A stretch of DNA of 64,000 nt from Duganella radicis. Its GTDB lineage: Bacteria; Pseudomonadota; Gammaproteobacteria; Burkholderiales; Burkholderiaceae_D. Every line of letters starts with the position of its first letter. The stretch's first letter is position 1. The stretch lies in the NCBI RefSeq assembly GCF_009720825.1, contig NZ_WNKY01000005.1:62001-126000 (forward strand), read 5' to 3'. Made by a program: the position numbers and the translations under genes. The notes beneath the pieces were generated by a model that saw nothing but the letters and a program-made list of their open reading frames with translations, was not told the origin of the DNA and did not search any database. Positions 45,578 through 52,820 of the stretch are shown piece after piece.

Positions 45578-45870
45578 GCCGCGTTCTCGCGGGCTGGAAA
45601 CACAAAAGGTCGAACCGTCGCGGGATCGACCTTTTTTCTTGCCTGCTTCAAACTATGAGCGGTCTGCAAAGCCAGCCAGGATTCGGCTGAACGGCCAAGA
45701 GCCAGCTCAAACCGCACCGCCATCTCCGCCGTCAGCTCGACCTCTTCCGCGAGCAGTCCATCAATGATCTGCTCAGACAATCCCAATCGCTCCGCCAATT
45801 CCGCCGCACTAAGTTTATAAGGTCCGACATAGGACAGAGACAGATATTCGCCAGGGTGCATAGTGATCAT
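45574..45870 (-). CDS. higA: HigA-family antitoxin (HTH)
   Basis: The ATG at 45870 preceded by AGGAGG gives 98 residues. Earlier in-frame codons exist up to 45918 but would run through the promoter and lack a ribosome binding site. MHPGEYLSLSYVGPYKLSAAELAERLGLS (here split) and VELTAEMAVRFELALGRSAESWLALQTAH are the HigA/VapI XRE-type HTH pattern. It should bind its own operator and neutralise HigB. Unlike classic loci, where higB precedes higA on one strand, this gene is divergent from its toxin. Its 3' end overlaps pfp by 4 bp and contains the pfp terminator. Confidence 0.9.
   Translation of the reverse strand: MITMHPGEYLSLSYVGPYKLSAAELAERLGLSEQIIDGLLAEEVELTAEMAVRFELALGRSAESWLALQTAHSLKQARKKVDPATVRPFVFPARENAA
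45605..45637 (+). terminator. Terminator of pfp, embedded in higA
   Basis: AAAGGTCGA (45605-45613) pairs with TCGACCTTT (45626-45634) around a 12-nt loop and runs into six T (45632-45637). It lies 28 bp after the pfp stop and within the last codons of higA on the other strand. Confidence 0.8.
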
Positions 45871-45875
45871 AGTTC

Positions 45876-45930
45876 CTCCTACGAGGTAGCGGTCATGCTT
45901 CATCGTAGGAGCAAACACTCACCCCGTCAA
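45876..45930 (-). promoter_or_regulatory. higA promoter with inverted-repeat operator
   Basis: On the minus strand, -35 TTGACG (45930-45925), a 17 bp spacer, then -10 TACGAT (45907-45902). A perfect 9 bp inverted repeat, CTCCTACGA (45876-45884) and TCGTAGGAG (45903-45911), covers the -10 box with one arm and the higA ribosome binding site with the other. Confidence 0.75.
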
Positions 45931-45947
45931 CGATTCAGGACAATGTC

Positions 45948-46280
45948 ATGAGCCTCCACAGCACGGATATCATGCATAAAGGCATGCGGCGTTTCTGGCA
46001 ATCCGGCGGTAGCGACAAGCGTGGCATTTCTACCTCTTGGGCCAAACCCTTGCGCGATATCTTGCTGCATCTGCATTCAGCCCAGAGTCTGGATGATATA
46101 CGCGCTGGCCTGGGCGTCATCAAAAACGTCAAGCAATTGAGCGGACATGCTCACCGTTACAGCATTGAGGTCAACGCTAACTGGCGCGTCACATTCGATT
46201 GTGCTGATCCAGATACTGGCATCGTCACCGCCATAGATCTGGAAGACCTACATCGTCCTGGAGGCGCCCGACGGCATTAA
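45948..46280 (+). CDS. higB: HigB-family toxin (RelE-like mRNA interferase)
   Basis: The ATG at 45948 with AGGA 7 nt upstream gives 110 residues. HKGMRRFWQSGGSDKRG, the long helix region, VKQLSGHAHRYSIEVNANWRVTF and DLEDLH match HigB killer proteins, whose Arg in NWR and late His act in ribosome-dependent mRNA cleavage. The last residues (RPGGARRH) are short and basic. It is transcribed away from higA, with 77 bp between the two starts. No promoter of its own is clear on the plus strand. Confidence 0.9.
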   Translation: MSLHSTDIMHKGMRRFWQSGGSDKRGISTSWAKPLRDILLHLHSAQSLDDIRAGLGVIKNVKQLSGHAHRYSIEVNANWRVTFDCADPDTGIVTAIDLEDLHRPGGARRH

Positions 46281-46363
46281 GATTTACCGGGCTTTACAGC
46301 GCCTTGACCGCGGCTAACAGACGGGTGCAAGATAATGGTGGTTCTTTGTTATCGGGAGTTTTC

Positions 46364-46636
46364 ATGAAGTTGATTCAGCACTGGATGTTGTGCGCGGCGC
46401 TGGCCGCTTGCACGCTGAGCGCGTCGGCGCAGAACAATCCGCCGCCGCCACCGGACGGCCAGCCGCCTGGCCCACCGCCGGAAGCCATCGCCGCCTGCAA
46501 GGGCAAGGCCGAGGGCGCCAAGGTCGAGTTCAAGGGCCGCCGCGGCGAAACCGTCAAAGGCACCTGCAAGAAAATGCGCGACCTGATCGTCGCCGTGCCG
46601 GAAGGCGGCCGGCCGCCACCGCCGCCACGCGACTGA
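46364..46636 (+). CDS. small secreted Pro-rich protein
   Basis: The ATG at 46364 follows GGGAG and gives 90 residues. The signal peptide is MKLIQHWMLCAALAACTLSASA. The mature part has a Pro-rich stretch PPPPPDGQPPGPPPEA, then ACKGKAEGAKVEFKGRRGETVKGTCKK with two Cys that may form a disulfide, and a PPPPPRD tail. It is not recognised. It lies alone between higB and a terminator-like hairpin. Confidence 0.7.
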   Translation: MKLIQHWMLCAALAACTLSASAQNNPPPPPDGQPPGPPPEAIAACKGKAEGAKVEFKGRRGETVKGTCKKMRDLIVAVPEGGRPPPPPRD

Positions 46637-46686
46637 TCATCCGCGCCGGCTGGAAGCCGGCGTCGCGGGCGCGCCTGGCTTTCGCC

Positions 46687-46713
46687 CGCCTGGCCTTCGC
46701 CAGGCGCATCTTT
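46687..46713 (+). terminator. Possible terminator after the Pro-rich secreted protein gene
   Basis: CGCCTGGC and GCCAGGCG form an 8 bp stem around CTTC, then CATCTTT follows. The T-run is short, so termination is uncertain. Confidence 0.5.
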
Positions 46714-46816
46714 ACCTGCATTTACACTTGTTAACCTCGTCTGACACATTCCCGAAACAAAATGGCGCTACCGCTACCGGCGCGACATTGCGGGCGCCAA
46801 CGTCAGAAAGGTTCTC

Positions 46817-49123
46817 ATGCTGCCCACCAAAGATACCAAGGTTTCGTTACCGCTGCCATCGCGCCGCCGCGCCGCGCTGGGCGCGCTGAGCGCTGTCAGC
46901 GCCCTGTCCCTGATCGCCTGCGGCGGTGGGGGCGACAGCGCCGCCAGCGCCACCACCACGGCGCCGGTGCTGAGCGGCTTAAGCCTGTCGGCCGGCACGC
47001 TGGTGCCCGCGTTCGCGTCCGGCACCAGCAGCTACACCTCGACCGTGGCTTACGCCACCACCAGCATCAGCTTCAGCCCGACCCTGGCCGAGAGCGGCGC
47101 CACCCTGACCATCAATGGCGTCAGCGTCACCAGCGGCGGCAGTTCCGCTGCGTTTGCGCTGAACGTGGGCGACAACGCCTTCACCATCGTCGCCGCCAGG
47201 AGCGGTGTCTCCACCACCTATACGCTGACCGTCAAGCGGATCGCGCTCGGCGTCTCGGCCGACGCCAGCCTGAGTGCGCTGACCCTGTCCACCGGCACCC
47301 TGTCGCCGGCATTCGCCGCGTCGACCACCAGTTACGCGGTCACCGTGGCCAACGCCATCACCTCGGTGACGCTGACGCCGACCGCCAGCAACGCCGGCGC
47401 CACCATCACCGTCAACGGCGCAGCGGTGGGCAACGGCAGCGCCTCCGGCGCGCTGGCGCTCAATGTCGGCAACAACACCCTGAGCGTCGCGGTGCTGGCC
47501 GCCGACGGCGTCACCGCCCGCGCCTACACGGTGACGGTGGTGCGCAGCGTGGCGACCTCCAGCGCGTCGGCCGATGCGACACTGAGCGCGCTGGCCATCT
47601 CGGCCGGCAGCCTGGCGCCGGCTTTCGCCTCCGGCACCATCGCCTATACGGCCACGGTGGCCAACAGCGTCAGTTCAGTGACGCTGACGCCGACGGCGAC
47701 CAACAGCGGCGCCAGCATCAAGGTCGGCGACGCCATCGTGGCCAGCGGCAGCGCCTCGGCCGCGCAGGCGCTGAGCGTGGGCGGCAACACCCTGTCGGTG
47801 GTGGTCAGCGCCGAAGACGGCACCCACGTCACCACCTACAGCGTGGCGGTGACGCGCGCGGCGGCCGTCTCCACCGACGCCAGCCTGAGCGGTCTGACGC
47901 TGTCGGCCGGCAGCCTGTCGCCAACGTTCGCGGCCGCCACCACCAGCTACACCACGGCCGTGGCCAACAGCGTGTCGGCGTTGACGCTGACGCCGACCGC
48001 CAGCGCCAGCGGCGCCACCATCAAAGTCAATGGCGCCAGCACCGGCAGCGGCGCGGCGTCGGCCGCGGTGGCGCTGGCGGTGGGGAGCAATACGCTGACG
48101 GTGGTGGTCACGGCGGCGGACGGCGCCACCACCCGGACCTATACGGTGATCGCCACGCGCGCCGCGGCCAGCGCCTCGGCCGACGCCACCCTGAGCGGGC
48201 TGACGATCTCGTCGGGCACCCTGTCGCCGGCGTTTGCCGCCGCCACCACCGGCTACACCGCCAGCGTGCTGAACGCCGTGGGCACGGTAACGCTGACGCC
48301 GACCGTCGCCAGCAGCGGCGCCACCATCAAGATCAACAGCGCGACGGTGGCCAGCGGCAGCGCCTCGGCCGCGCTGGCGCTGAACGTGGGCAGCAATACG
48401 CTGAGCGTGGTGGTGACGGCGCAGGATGGCGCCACCAGCAAGACGTATTCGGTGGTGGTGACGCGCGCGGCGTCCAGCGCATGTTCGGTGGTGCCGGAGG
48501 AAACCGCCGGCCCGTATCCGGCCGACGGCTCGACCGCCAGCAGTCACAACTACAACGTGCTGGCCTTGTCAGGCATCGTGCGTTCGGACATCCGCAGCAC
48601 CATCGGCAGCTCGACCCAGGTGGGCGGGGTGCCGCTGACGGTGAACATCACGCTGCAAAACGTCAACGCCGCTTGCGCGCCGCTGGCGGGGTATGCGATC
48701 TACCTGTGGCATTGCACGCGCGAAGGCGTGTATTCGGTGTACACGGAATCGAGCGTGACCTCGAACTACCTGCGCGGCGTGCAGGAGACCGACGCCAACG
48801 GCGTGGCCAGCTTCACGACCATCTTCCCGGGCTGCTATTCGGGCCGCATGCCGCATATGCACATGGAGATCTTCCCCAGCGTGGCCAAGGCCACCACGGC
48901 CAGCAACAAGGTCAAGACCACGCAACTGGCTTTCCCCACCGATGTGTGCAACACCGTGTACAACAACGCCAGCGGCTACAGCGCCAGCGTCAGCAACTTC
49001 GCCCGCATCAGCTTCGCCTCGGACAATGTGTTCAGCGACGGCTACTCGCTGGAGATGACGTCGCTGAGCGGCAGCGTGGCGGACGGCTACGTCGCCAACG
49101 TGACCATCTCGATCGCGGTCTGA
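46817..49123 (+). CDS. lipoprotein with cadherin-like repeats and an intradiol dioxygenase-like domain
   Basis: The 768 residues begin with a long, basic leader ending LSLIAC followed by GGGG, a lipoprotein signal. Residues 49-555 hold five repeats of about 100 residues with the cadherin-like beta-sandwich pattern (LSALTLSTGTLSPAF, ATTSYT, VTLTPTA, GATI, TLSVVVTA). Residues 556-768 resemble intradiol ring-cleavage dioxygenases: PEETAGPYP with Tyr567, GVPLTV, YLWHC, then Tyr674 and His680/His682 in GCYSGRMPHMHME, matching the Tyr/His iron ligands. It should be displayed at the cell surface. The substrate, and whether it is an active dioxygenase, are unknown. Confidence 0.88.
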   Translation: MLPTKDTKVSLPLPSRRRAALGALSAVSALSLIACGGGGDSAASATTTAPVLSGLSLSAGTLVPAFASGTSSYTSTVAYATTSISFSPTLAESGATLTINGVSVTSGGSSAAFALNVGDNAFTIVAARSGVSTTYTLTVKRIALGVSADASLSALTLSTGTLSPAFAASTTSYAVTVANAITSVTLTPTASNAGATITVNGAAVGNGSASGALALNVGNNTLSVAVLAADGVTARAYTVTVVRSVATSSASADATLSALAISAGSLAPAFASGTIAYTATVANSVSSVTLTPTATNSGASIKVGDAIVASGSASAAQALSVGGNTLSVVVSAEDGTHVTTYSVAVTRAAAVSTDASLSGLTLSAGSLSPTFAAATTSYTTAVANSVSALTLTPTASASGATIKVNGASTGSGAASAAVALAVGSNTLTVVVTAADGATTRTYTVIATRAAASASADATLSGLTISSGTLSPAFAAATTGYTASVLNAVGTVTLTPTVASSGATIKINSATVASGSASAALALNVGSNTLSVVVTAQDGATSKTYSVVVTRAASSACSVVPEETAGPYPADGSTASSHNYNVLALSGIVRSDIRSTIGSSTQVGGVPLTVNITLQNVNAACAPLAGYAIYLWHCTREGVYSVYTESSVTSNYLRGVQETDANGVASFTTIFPGCYSGRMPHMHMEIFPSVAKATTASNKVKTTQLAFPTDVCNTVYNNASGYSASVSNFARISFASDNVFSDGYSLEMTSLSGSVADGYVANVTISIAV
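46961..48480 (+). repeat. Five tandem coding repeats of about 300 bp
   Basis: Units begin near 46961, 47252, 47560, 47866 and 48170. They encode cadherin-like beta-sandwich domains and share much DNA sequence, especially units 2-5, for example around GCCGACGCCACCCTGAGCG. Recombination between units could change repeat number. Confidence 0.8.
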
Positions 49124-49136
49124 GACCGGCGGGCAC

Positions 49137-50180
49137 TCAGACCACGATGGTCTGGTGCTCGCCGCCCACGCGGGCGCGGATCTTGCCGATGGTGTAGACG
49201 GTTTCGCCGGCCGCTTCCAGCTGGGCCTTGGCCGCCGCCGCATTCTCGGCCGAGACGATCACGGTCATGCCGATGCCGCAGTTGAACACGCGGTGCATTT
49301 CGGCGTCGGCCACGCCGCCGTGCTGTTGCAGCCACTGGAACAGCGGCGGCAGGGTCCACGCTTTCGAGTCCAGCTCGGCCACCAGGCCGGGTTGCAGCAC
49401 GCGCGGGATGTTTTCCACCAGACCGCCGCCGGTGATGTGCACCATGCCCTTCACTTCCAGCTTCTCCATCAGCGCCAGCAGCGGCTTGACGTAGATGCGG
49501 GTCGGCGCCATCAGCACGTCGGCCAGCGGACGGCCGTGGAAGTCGCCTTGCAGGTCCGGCTTGGACACTTCAATGATCTTGCGCACCAGCGAATAGCCGT
49601 TCGAGTGCACGCCCGACGAGGCCAGGCCCAGCACCACGTCGCCCGGGGCGATTTTGGTGCCGTCGATGATCTTCGATTTTTCCACCGCGCCCACCGCGAA
49701 ACCGGCCAGGTCGTACTCGCCGTCCGGGTACATCGATGGCATCTCGGCGGTTTCGCCGCCGATCAGCGCGCAGCCGGCCTGTTCGCAACCCTGGGCGATG
49801 CCCTTGATCACGTTGGCCGCGGTCGCCACGTCCAGCTTGCCGCAGGCGAAGTAGTCGAGGAAGAACAGCGGCTCGGCGCCCTGCACCAGGATGTCGTTCA
49901 CGCTCATGGCCACCAGGTCGATGCCGACGGTGTCGTGGCGGTTCAGCTCAAACGCCAGTTTCAGCTTGGTGCCCACGCCGTCCGTGCCGGACACCAGCAC
50001 CGGCTCCTTGTACTTTTTGCTGATCTCGAACATCGCACCGAAACCGCCCAAGCCGGCCAGCACGCCCTCGCGCATGGTGCGCTTGGCATAAGGCTTGATC
50101 GCTTCGACTAAGGCGTCACCCGCGTCGATATCGACGCCGGCGTCACGGTAGGACAGGGAAACATTAGTAGTTTGGCTCAT
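49137..50180 (-). CDS. purM: phosphoribosylformylglycinamidine cyclo-ligase
   Basis: The ATG at 50180 gives 347 residues starting [21 protein letters not shown], the standard PurM start. The remaining hallmarks are [45 protein letters not shown] split over about 85-107, GGETAEMP, and the late [14 protein letters not shown]. It closes FGAM to AIR with ATP, the step before PurK/PurE. It is divergent from the permease gene that follows, with 151 bp between. In Burkholderiales purM commonly sits beside this permease and hda. Confidence 0.97.
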   Translation of the reverse strand: MSQTTNVSLSYRDAGVDIDAGDALVEAIKPYAKRTMREGVLAGLGGFGAMFEISKKYKEPVLVSGTDGVGTKLKLAFELNRHDTVGIDLVAMSVNDILVQGAEPLFFLDYFACGKLDVATAANVIKGIAQGCEQAGCALIGGETAEMPSMYPDGEYDLAGFAVGAVEKSKIIDGTKIAPGDVVLGLASSGVHSNGYSLVRKIIEVSKPDLQGDFHGRPLADVLMAPTRIYVKPLLALMEKLEVKGMVHITGGGLVENIPRVLQPGLVAELDSKAWTLPPLFQWLQQHGGVADAEMHRVFNCGIGMTVIVSAENAAAAKAQLEAAGETVYTIGKIRARVGGEHQTIVV

Positions 50181-50331
50181 GGTGTATTTCGCAGCGGAGG
50201 CGGTAAAATAGAAGGCGAAGACCGATTTCGTGACAAAATCACACGAAAATGTGCAATAAAACCCGGTCAATCCGCTATTTTATCAAAATTGCCCCGTCCA
50301 ACCGCCTTTTTAACCATCAAATACATCCTCC

Positions 50332-51417
50332 ATGCCATTTCCCCTCACGGTAGAGCAAAAGCAAACGGCATTCTGGTTGGCGGTGTGGGCTGCGTTCTTC
50401 TTCCTGCTGGTGACGCTGGGCCCGGTGCTGACGCCCTTCCTGGCCGCCGCCATCTTCGCCTACGCCCTCAATCCCGGGGTTGACCGCCTCGACCGCATCC
50501 GCCTGGGCCGCCGCCTGAGCATGCCGCGCGCGCTGTCTGTGCTGATCGTGGTGACGCTGTTCTTCAGCGCCATCACGGCGCTGGTGCTGATCGTGGTGCC
50601 GGTGCTGCAAAAGGAAATCCCGCTGCTGCAAGCGCAGATCCCGGCCTTCCTGGCCAAGGCCAACGACCTGCTGGCGCCGAAGCTGCGCGATCTCGGCCTG
50701 AACGTGCGCCTGGACAGCGCCGGCATCAAGCAGCTGGCCTCGGAACAGCTGGCCGCCTCCGGCGACGCCATCTGGGCCGCCGTGCTGAATTCCGCCCGCG
50801 TCGGCGGCACCGCCGTGCTGGGCTGGCTGGCCGCCGTGGTGCTGGTGCCGGTGGTGCTGTTCTACCTGCTGCTGGACTGGCACGCCATGCTGGCGCGCAT
50901 CGCCAACTGCGTGCCGCGCCGCTACATCGCCGCCACCATGGGCATGGCCAACGAGGTCGATACCCTGCTGGCCCAGTACCTGCGCGGCCAGCTGCTGGTG
51001 ATGGTGGTGCTGGCCATCTACTACTCGGTGGCGCTGGCGATCGCCGGTTTCGACGTCGCCCTGCCGGTCGGCATCATCACCGGCCTGCTGGTGTTCATCC
51101 CCTACCTGGGCTTCGGCCTCGGGCTGGTGCTGGCGCTGATCTCGGCCGTGCTGCAATTTGCCGATTTCAGCGGCCTGATCGCGGTGGCCGTGATCTACGG
51201 CTTCGGCCAGGTGCTGGAGGGCTTCTTCCTGACCCCGCGCCTGGTGGGCGAACGGATCGGCCTCAATCCGCTGGCCGTGATCTTCGCTTTGCTGGCCTTC
51301 GGCCAGCTGTTCGGCTTTGTCGGCGTGCTGCTGGCCCTGCCCGCGTCGGCGGTGCTGATGGTGGCCTTTAAGCACCTGCGCCGCCACTATCTGAGCAGCA
51401 GCTTTTATAATGCATGA
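50332..51417 (+). CDS. AI-2E family transporter / PerM-type permease
   Basis: The 361 residues are an inner membrane protein with about eight helices: two near the N-terminus, a soluble stretch at about 95-145, and a C-terminal set. The ARIANCVPRRYIAATMGMANEVDTLLAQYLRGQLLVM region and LVFIPYLGFGLGLVLALISA are typical. Family members include TqsA and PerM; the substrate differs and is not evident. It is first in a run with hda, the HAD gene and pcnB, with a 45 bp gap before hda. Confidence 0.88.
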   Translation: MPFPLTVEQKQTAFWLAVWAAFFFLLVTLGPVLTPFLAAAIFAYALNPGVDRLDRIRLGRRLSMPRALSVLIVVTLFFSAITALVLIVVPVLQKEIPLLQAQIPAFLAKANDLLAPKLRDLGLNVRLDSAGIKQLASEQLAASGDAIWAAVLNSARVGGTAVLGWLAAVVLVPVVLFYLLLDWHAMLARIANCVPRRYIAATMGMANEVDTLLAQYLRGQLLVMVVLAIYYSVALAIAGFDVALPVGIITGLLVFIPYLGFGLGLVLALISAVLQFADFSGLIAVAVIYGFGQVLEGFFLTPRLVGERIGLNPLAVIFALLAFGQLFGFVGVLLALPASAVLMVAFKHLRRHYLSSSFYNA

Positions 51418-51462
51418 TGTGAAACACAAAAACGTTATGCAAAAGACCACAGGGCGAACGCC

Positions 51463-52149
51463 ATGAAACAGCTGGTGCTCGATTTGGGCGCGGAACCGAC
51501 GCACAGCCTCGCATCCTTCGAGGTAGGACAGAATGCCGAAGCGGCAGCGCTGATGAAGCAGTTCGCCAGCCGCACCTCGCGCGAGCATTTCGCCTACCTG
51601 TGGGGCGCGGTCGGCGTCGGCAAATCGCACTTGCTCAAGGCGCTGGCCAGCGCCGGCAGCGAGGAGGAACAGCTGCGCGCGCGCTATATCTCGCCATTCT
51701 CGATCGAGTCGGAATTCGTGTATTCGCCCGACGTGGACCTGTACCTGCTGGACGATTGCGAAAAGCTGTCGCCGCTGGCGCAGATCGACGCCTTCGCCCT
51801 GTTCAACGAAATCCGCGCCAACCACGCCTTCATGGTTTGCAGCGGCAACGTGGCGCCGGCCGTGCTGCCGGTGCGCGAAGACCTGCGCACGCGCATGGGC
51901 TGGGGCCTGATCTACCAGATCCACGGCCTGACCGACGAGGAAAAGAGCGCCGCCCTGGCGGCGGCGGCGGCGGCGCGCGGCTTGACGCTGTCGGCCGGCG
52001 TGATACCCTATTTGCTGTCTCACTTCCAGCGCGACATGCGGTCGCTGTCGACCATCCTCGATTCGCTGGACCAGTATTCCCTTGAAACCCAACGCCCCAT
52101 CACTCTGCCGCTGCTGCGCGAGTGGCTACAGGCGGAAGCGAAAGAATAA
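51463..52149 (+). CDS. hda: Hda-like DnaA regulatory inactivator
   Basis: The 228 residues open with QLVLDLG, a form of the sliding-clamp binding motif of Hda (QLxLxL). The AAA+ domain follows: WGAVGVGKSHLLKAL (Walker A, about 46-60), YLLDDCEKLSPLAQIDAFALFNEI (Walker B and sensor region) and the C-terminal helices ending LREWLQAEAKE. It lacks a DnaA DNA-binding domain. Hda with the clamp stimulates ATP hydrolysis by DnaA and so limits re-initiation. Its stop overlaps the HAD gene start. Confidence 0.92.
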   Translation: MKQLVLDLGAEPTHSLASFEVGQNAEAAALMKQFASRTSREHFAYLWGAVGVGKSHLLKALASAGSEEEQLRARYISPFSIESEFVYSPDVDLYLLDDCEKLSPLAQIDAFALFNEIRANHAFMVCSGNVAPAVLPVREDLRTRMGWGLIYQIHGLTDEEKSAALAAAAAARGLTLSAGVIPYLLSHFQRDMRSLSTILDSLDQYSLETQRPITLPLLREWLQAEAKE

Positions 52150-52820
52150 TGAAACTCGCCCTTTTTGACCTCGACCACACCCTGCTGCCGATCGACTCCG
52201 ACTTCGAATGGGGCCAGTTTTTGGTGCGCATCGGCGCCGTGGATGCGGCCGAATTCGACCGCCGCAACCGCGAGTTCTTCGCCCAATACCAGGCCGGCAC
52301 CCTCGATCCGGTAGAATACCTGGAGTTCGCGCTCGGCACACTGGCCGGCTTCCCGCGCGCGCGGCTGGAGCAAATGCAGGCGCAGTACATGGCCGAAGTG
52401 ATCGCGCCGGCGCTGCGTCCAGCGGCGCGCGCGCTGCTGCAAAAGCATCTGGACGCGGGCGATCTGGTGGCCATCGTCACCGCCACCAACCACTTCGTCA
52501 CGGCGCCGATCGCCAAGGCACTGGGCGTGGAGCACCTGATCGCGGCCATGCCTGAAGTGGACGCCGAGGGCAACCTGACCGGCAAGCTGCTTGGCACGCC
52601 GACCCAGGGCACGGGCAAGATCGTCCACACCAAGGCGTGGCTGGAAAAAATGGGCAAGAAGCTGGAGGACTTTGAAACCGTCCACTTCTACAGCGATTCG
52701 CACAACGATTTGCCGCTGATGTCCATCGTCAGCCATCCGGTGGCGACCAACCCCAATGAAAAACTGAAAACGCACGCCGCCGCCAACGGCTGGCCATTAA
52801 TTGAGCTGTTCAATGATTAA
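52149..52820 (+). CDS. HAD-IB family phosphatase (SerB-like)
   Basis: The ATG at 52149 overlaps the hda stop and gives 223 residues. Motif I is LFDLDHTLLPIDSDFEWG with the nucleophile Asp9 and Asp11, motif II is IVTATN, motif III the Lys in TGKLLGTP or GKIVHTKAW, and motif IV is YSDSHNDLPLM. The HAD-IB cap matches SerB-type or PSP-like phosphatases, found in this position next to hda and pcnB in Burkholderiales. The substrate is not shown. It overlaps pcnB by 8 bp. Confidence 0.9.
   Translation: MKLALFDLDHTLLPIDSDFEWGQFLVRIGAVDAAEFDRRNREFFAQYQAGTLDPVEYLEFALGTLAGFPRARLEQMQAQYMAEVIAPALRPAARALLQKHLDAGDLVAIVTATNHFVTAPIAKALGVEHLIAAMPEVDAEGNLTGKLLGTPTQGTGKIVHTKAWLEKMGKKLEDFETVHFYSDSHNDLPLMSIVSHPVATNPNEKLKTHAAANGWPLIELFND

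Noticed and set aside
45871-45918. Longer HigA start at 45918
   Set aside because: It would place codons over the promoter and operator, and the ATG at 45870 has a strong AGGAGG site.
46961-48480. CRISPR-like or transposon repeat
   Set aside because: The repeats are coding, in frame and encode beta-sandwich domains; there are no spacers of uniform length.
46762-49197. An 811-codon open frame in another frame over the repeat lipoprotein
   Set aside because: It is a frame shadow made by the repeats, with Arg, Gly and His excess; the lipoprotein frame has signal, domains and ribosome binding site.
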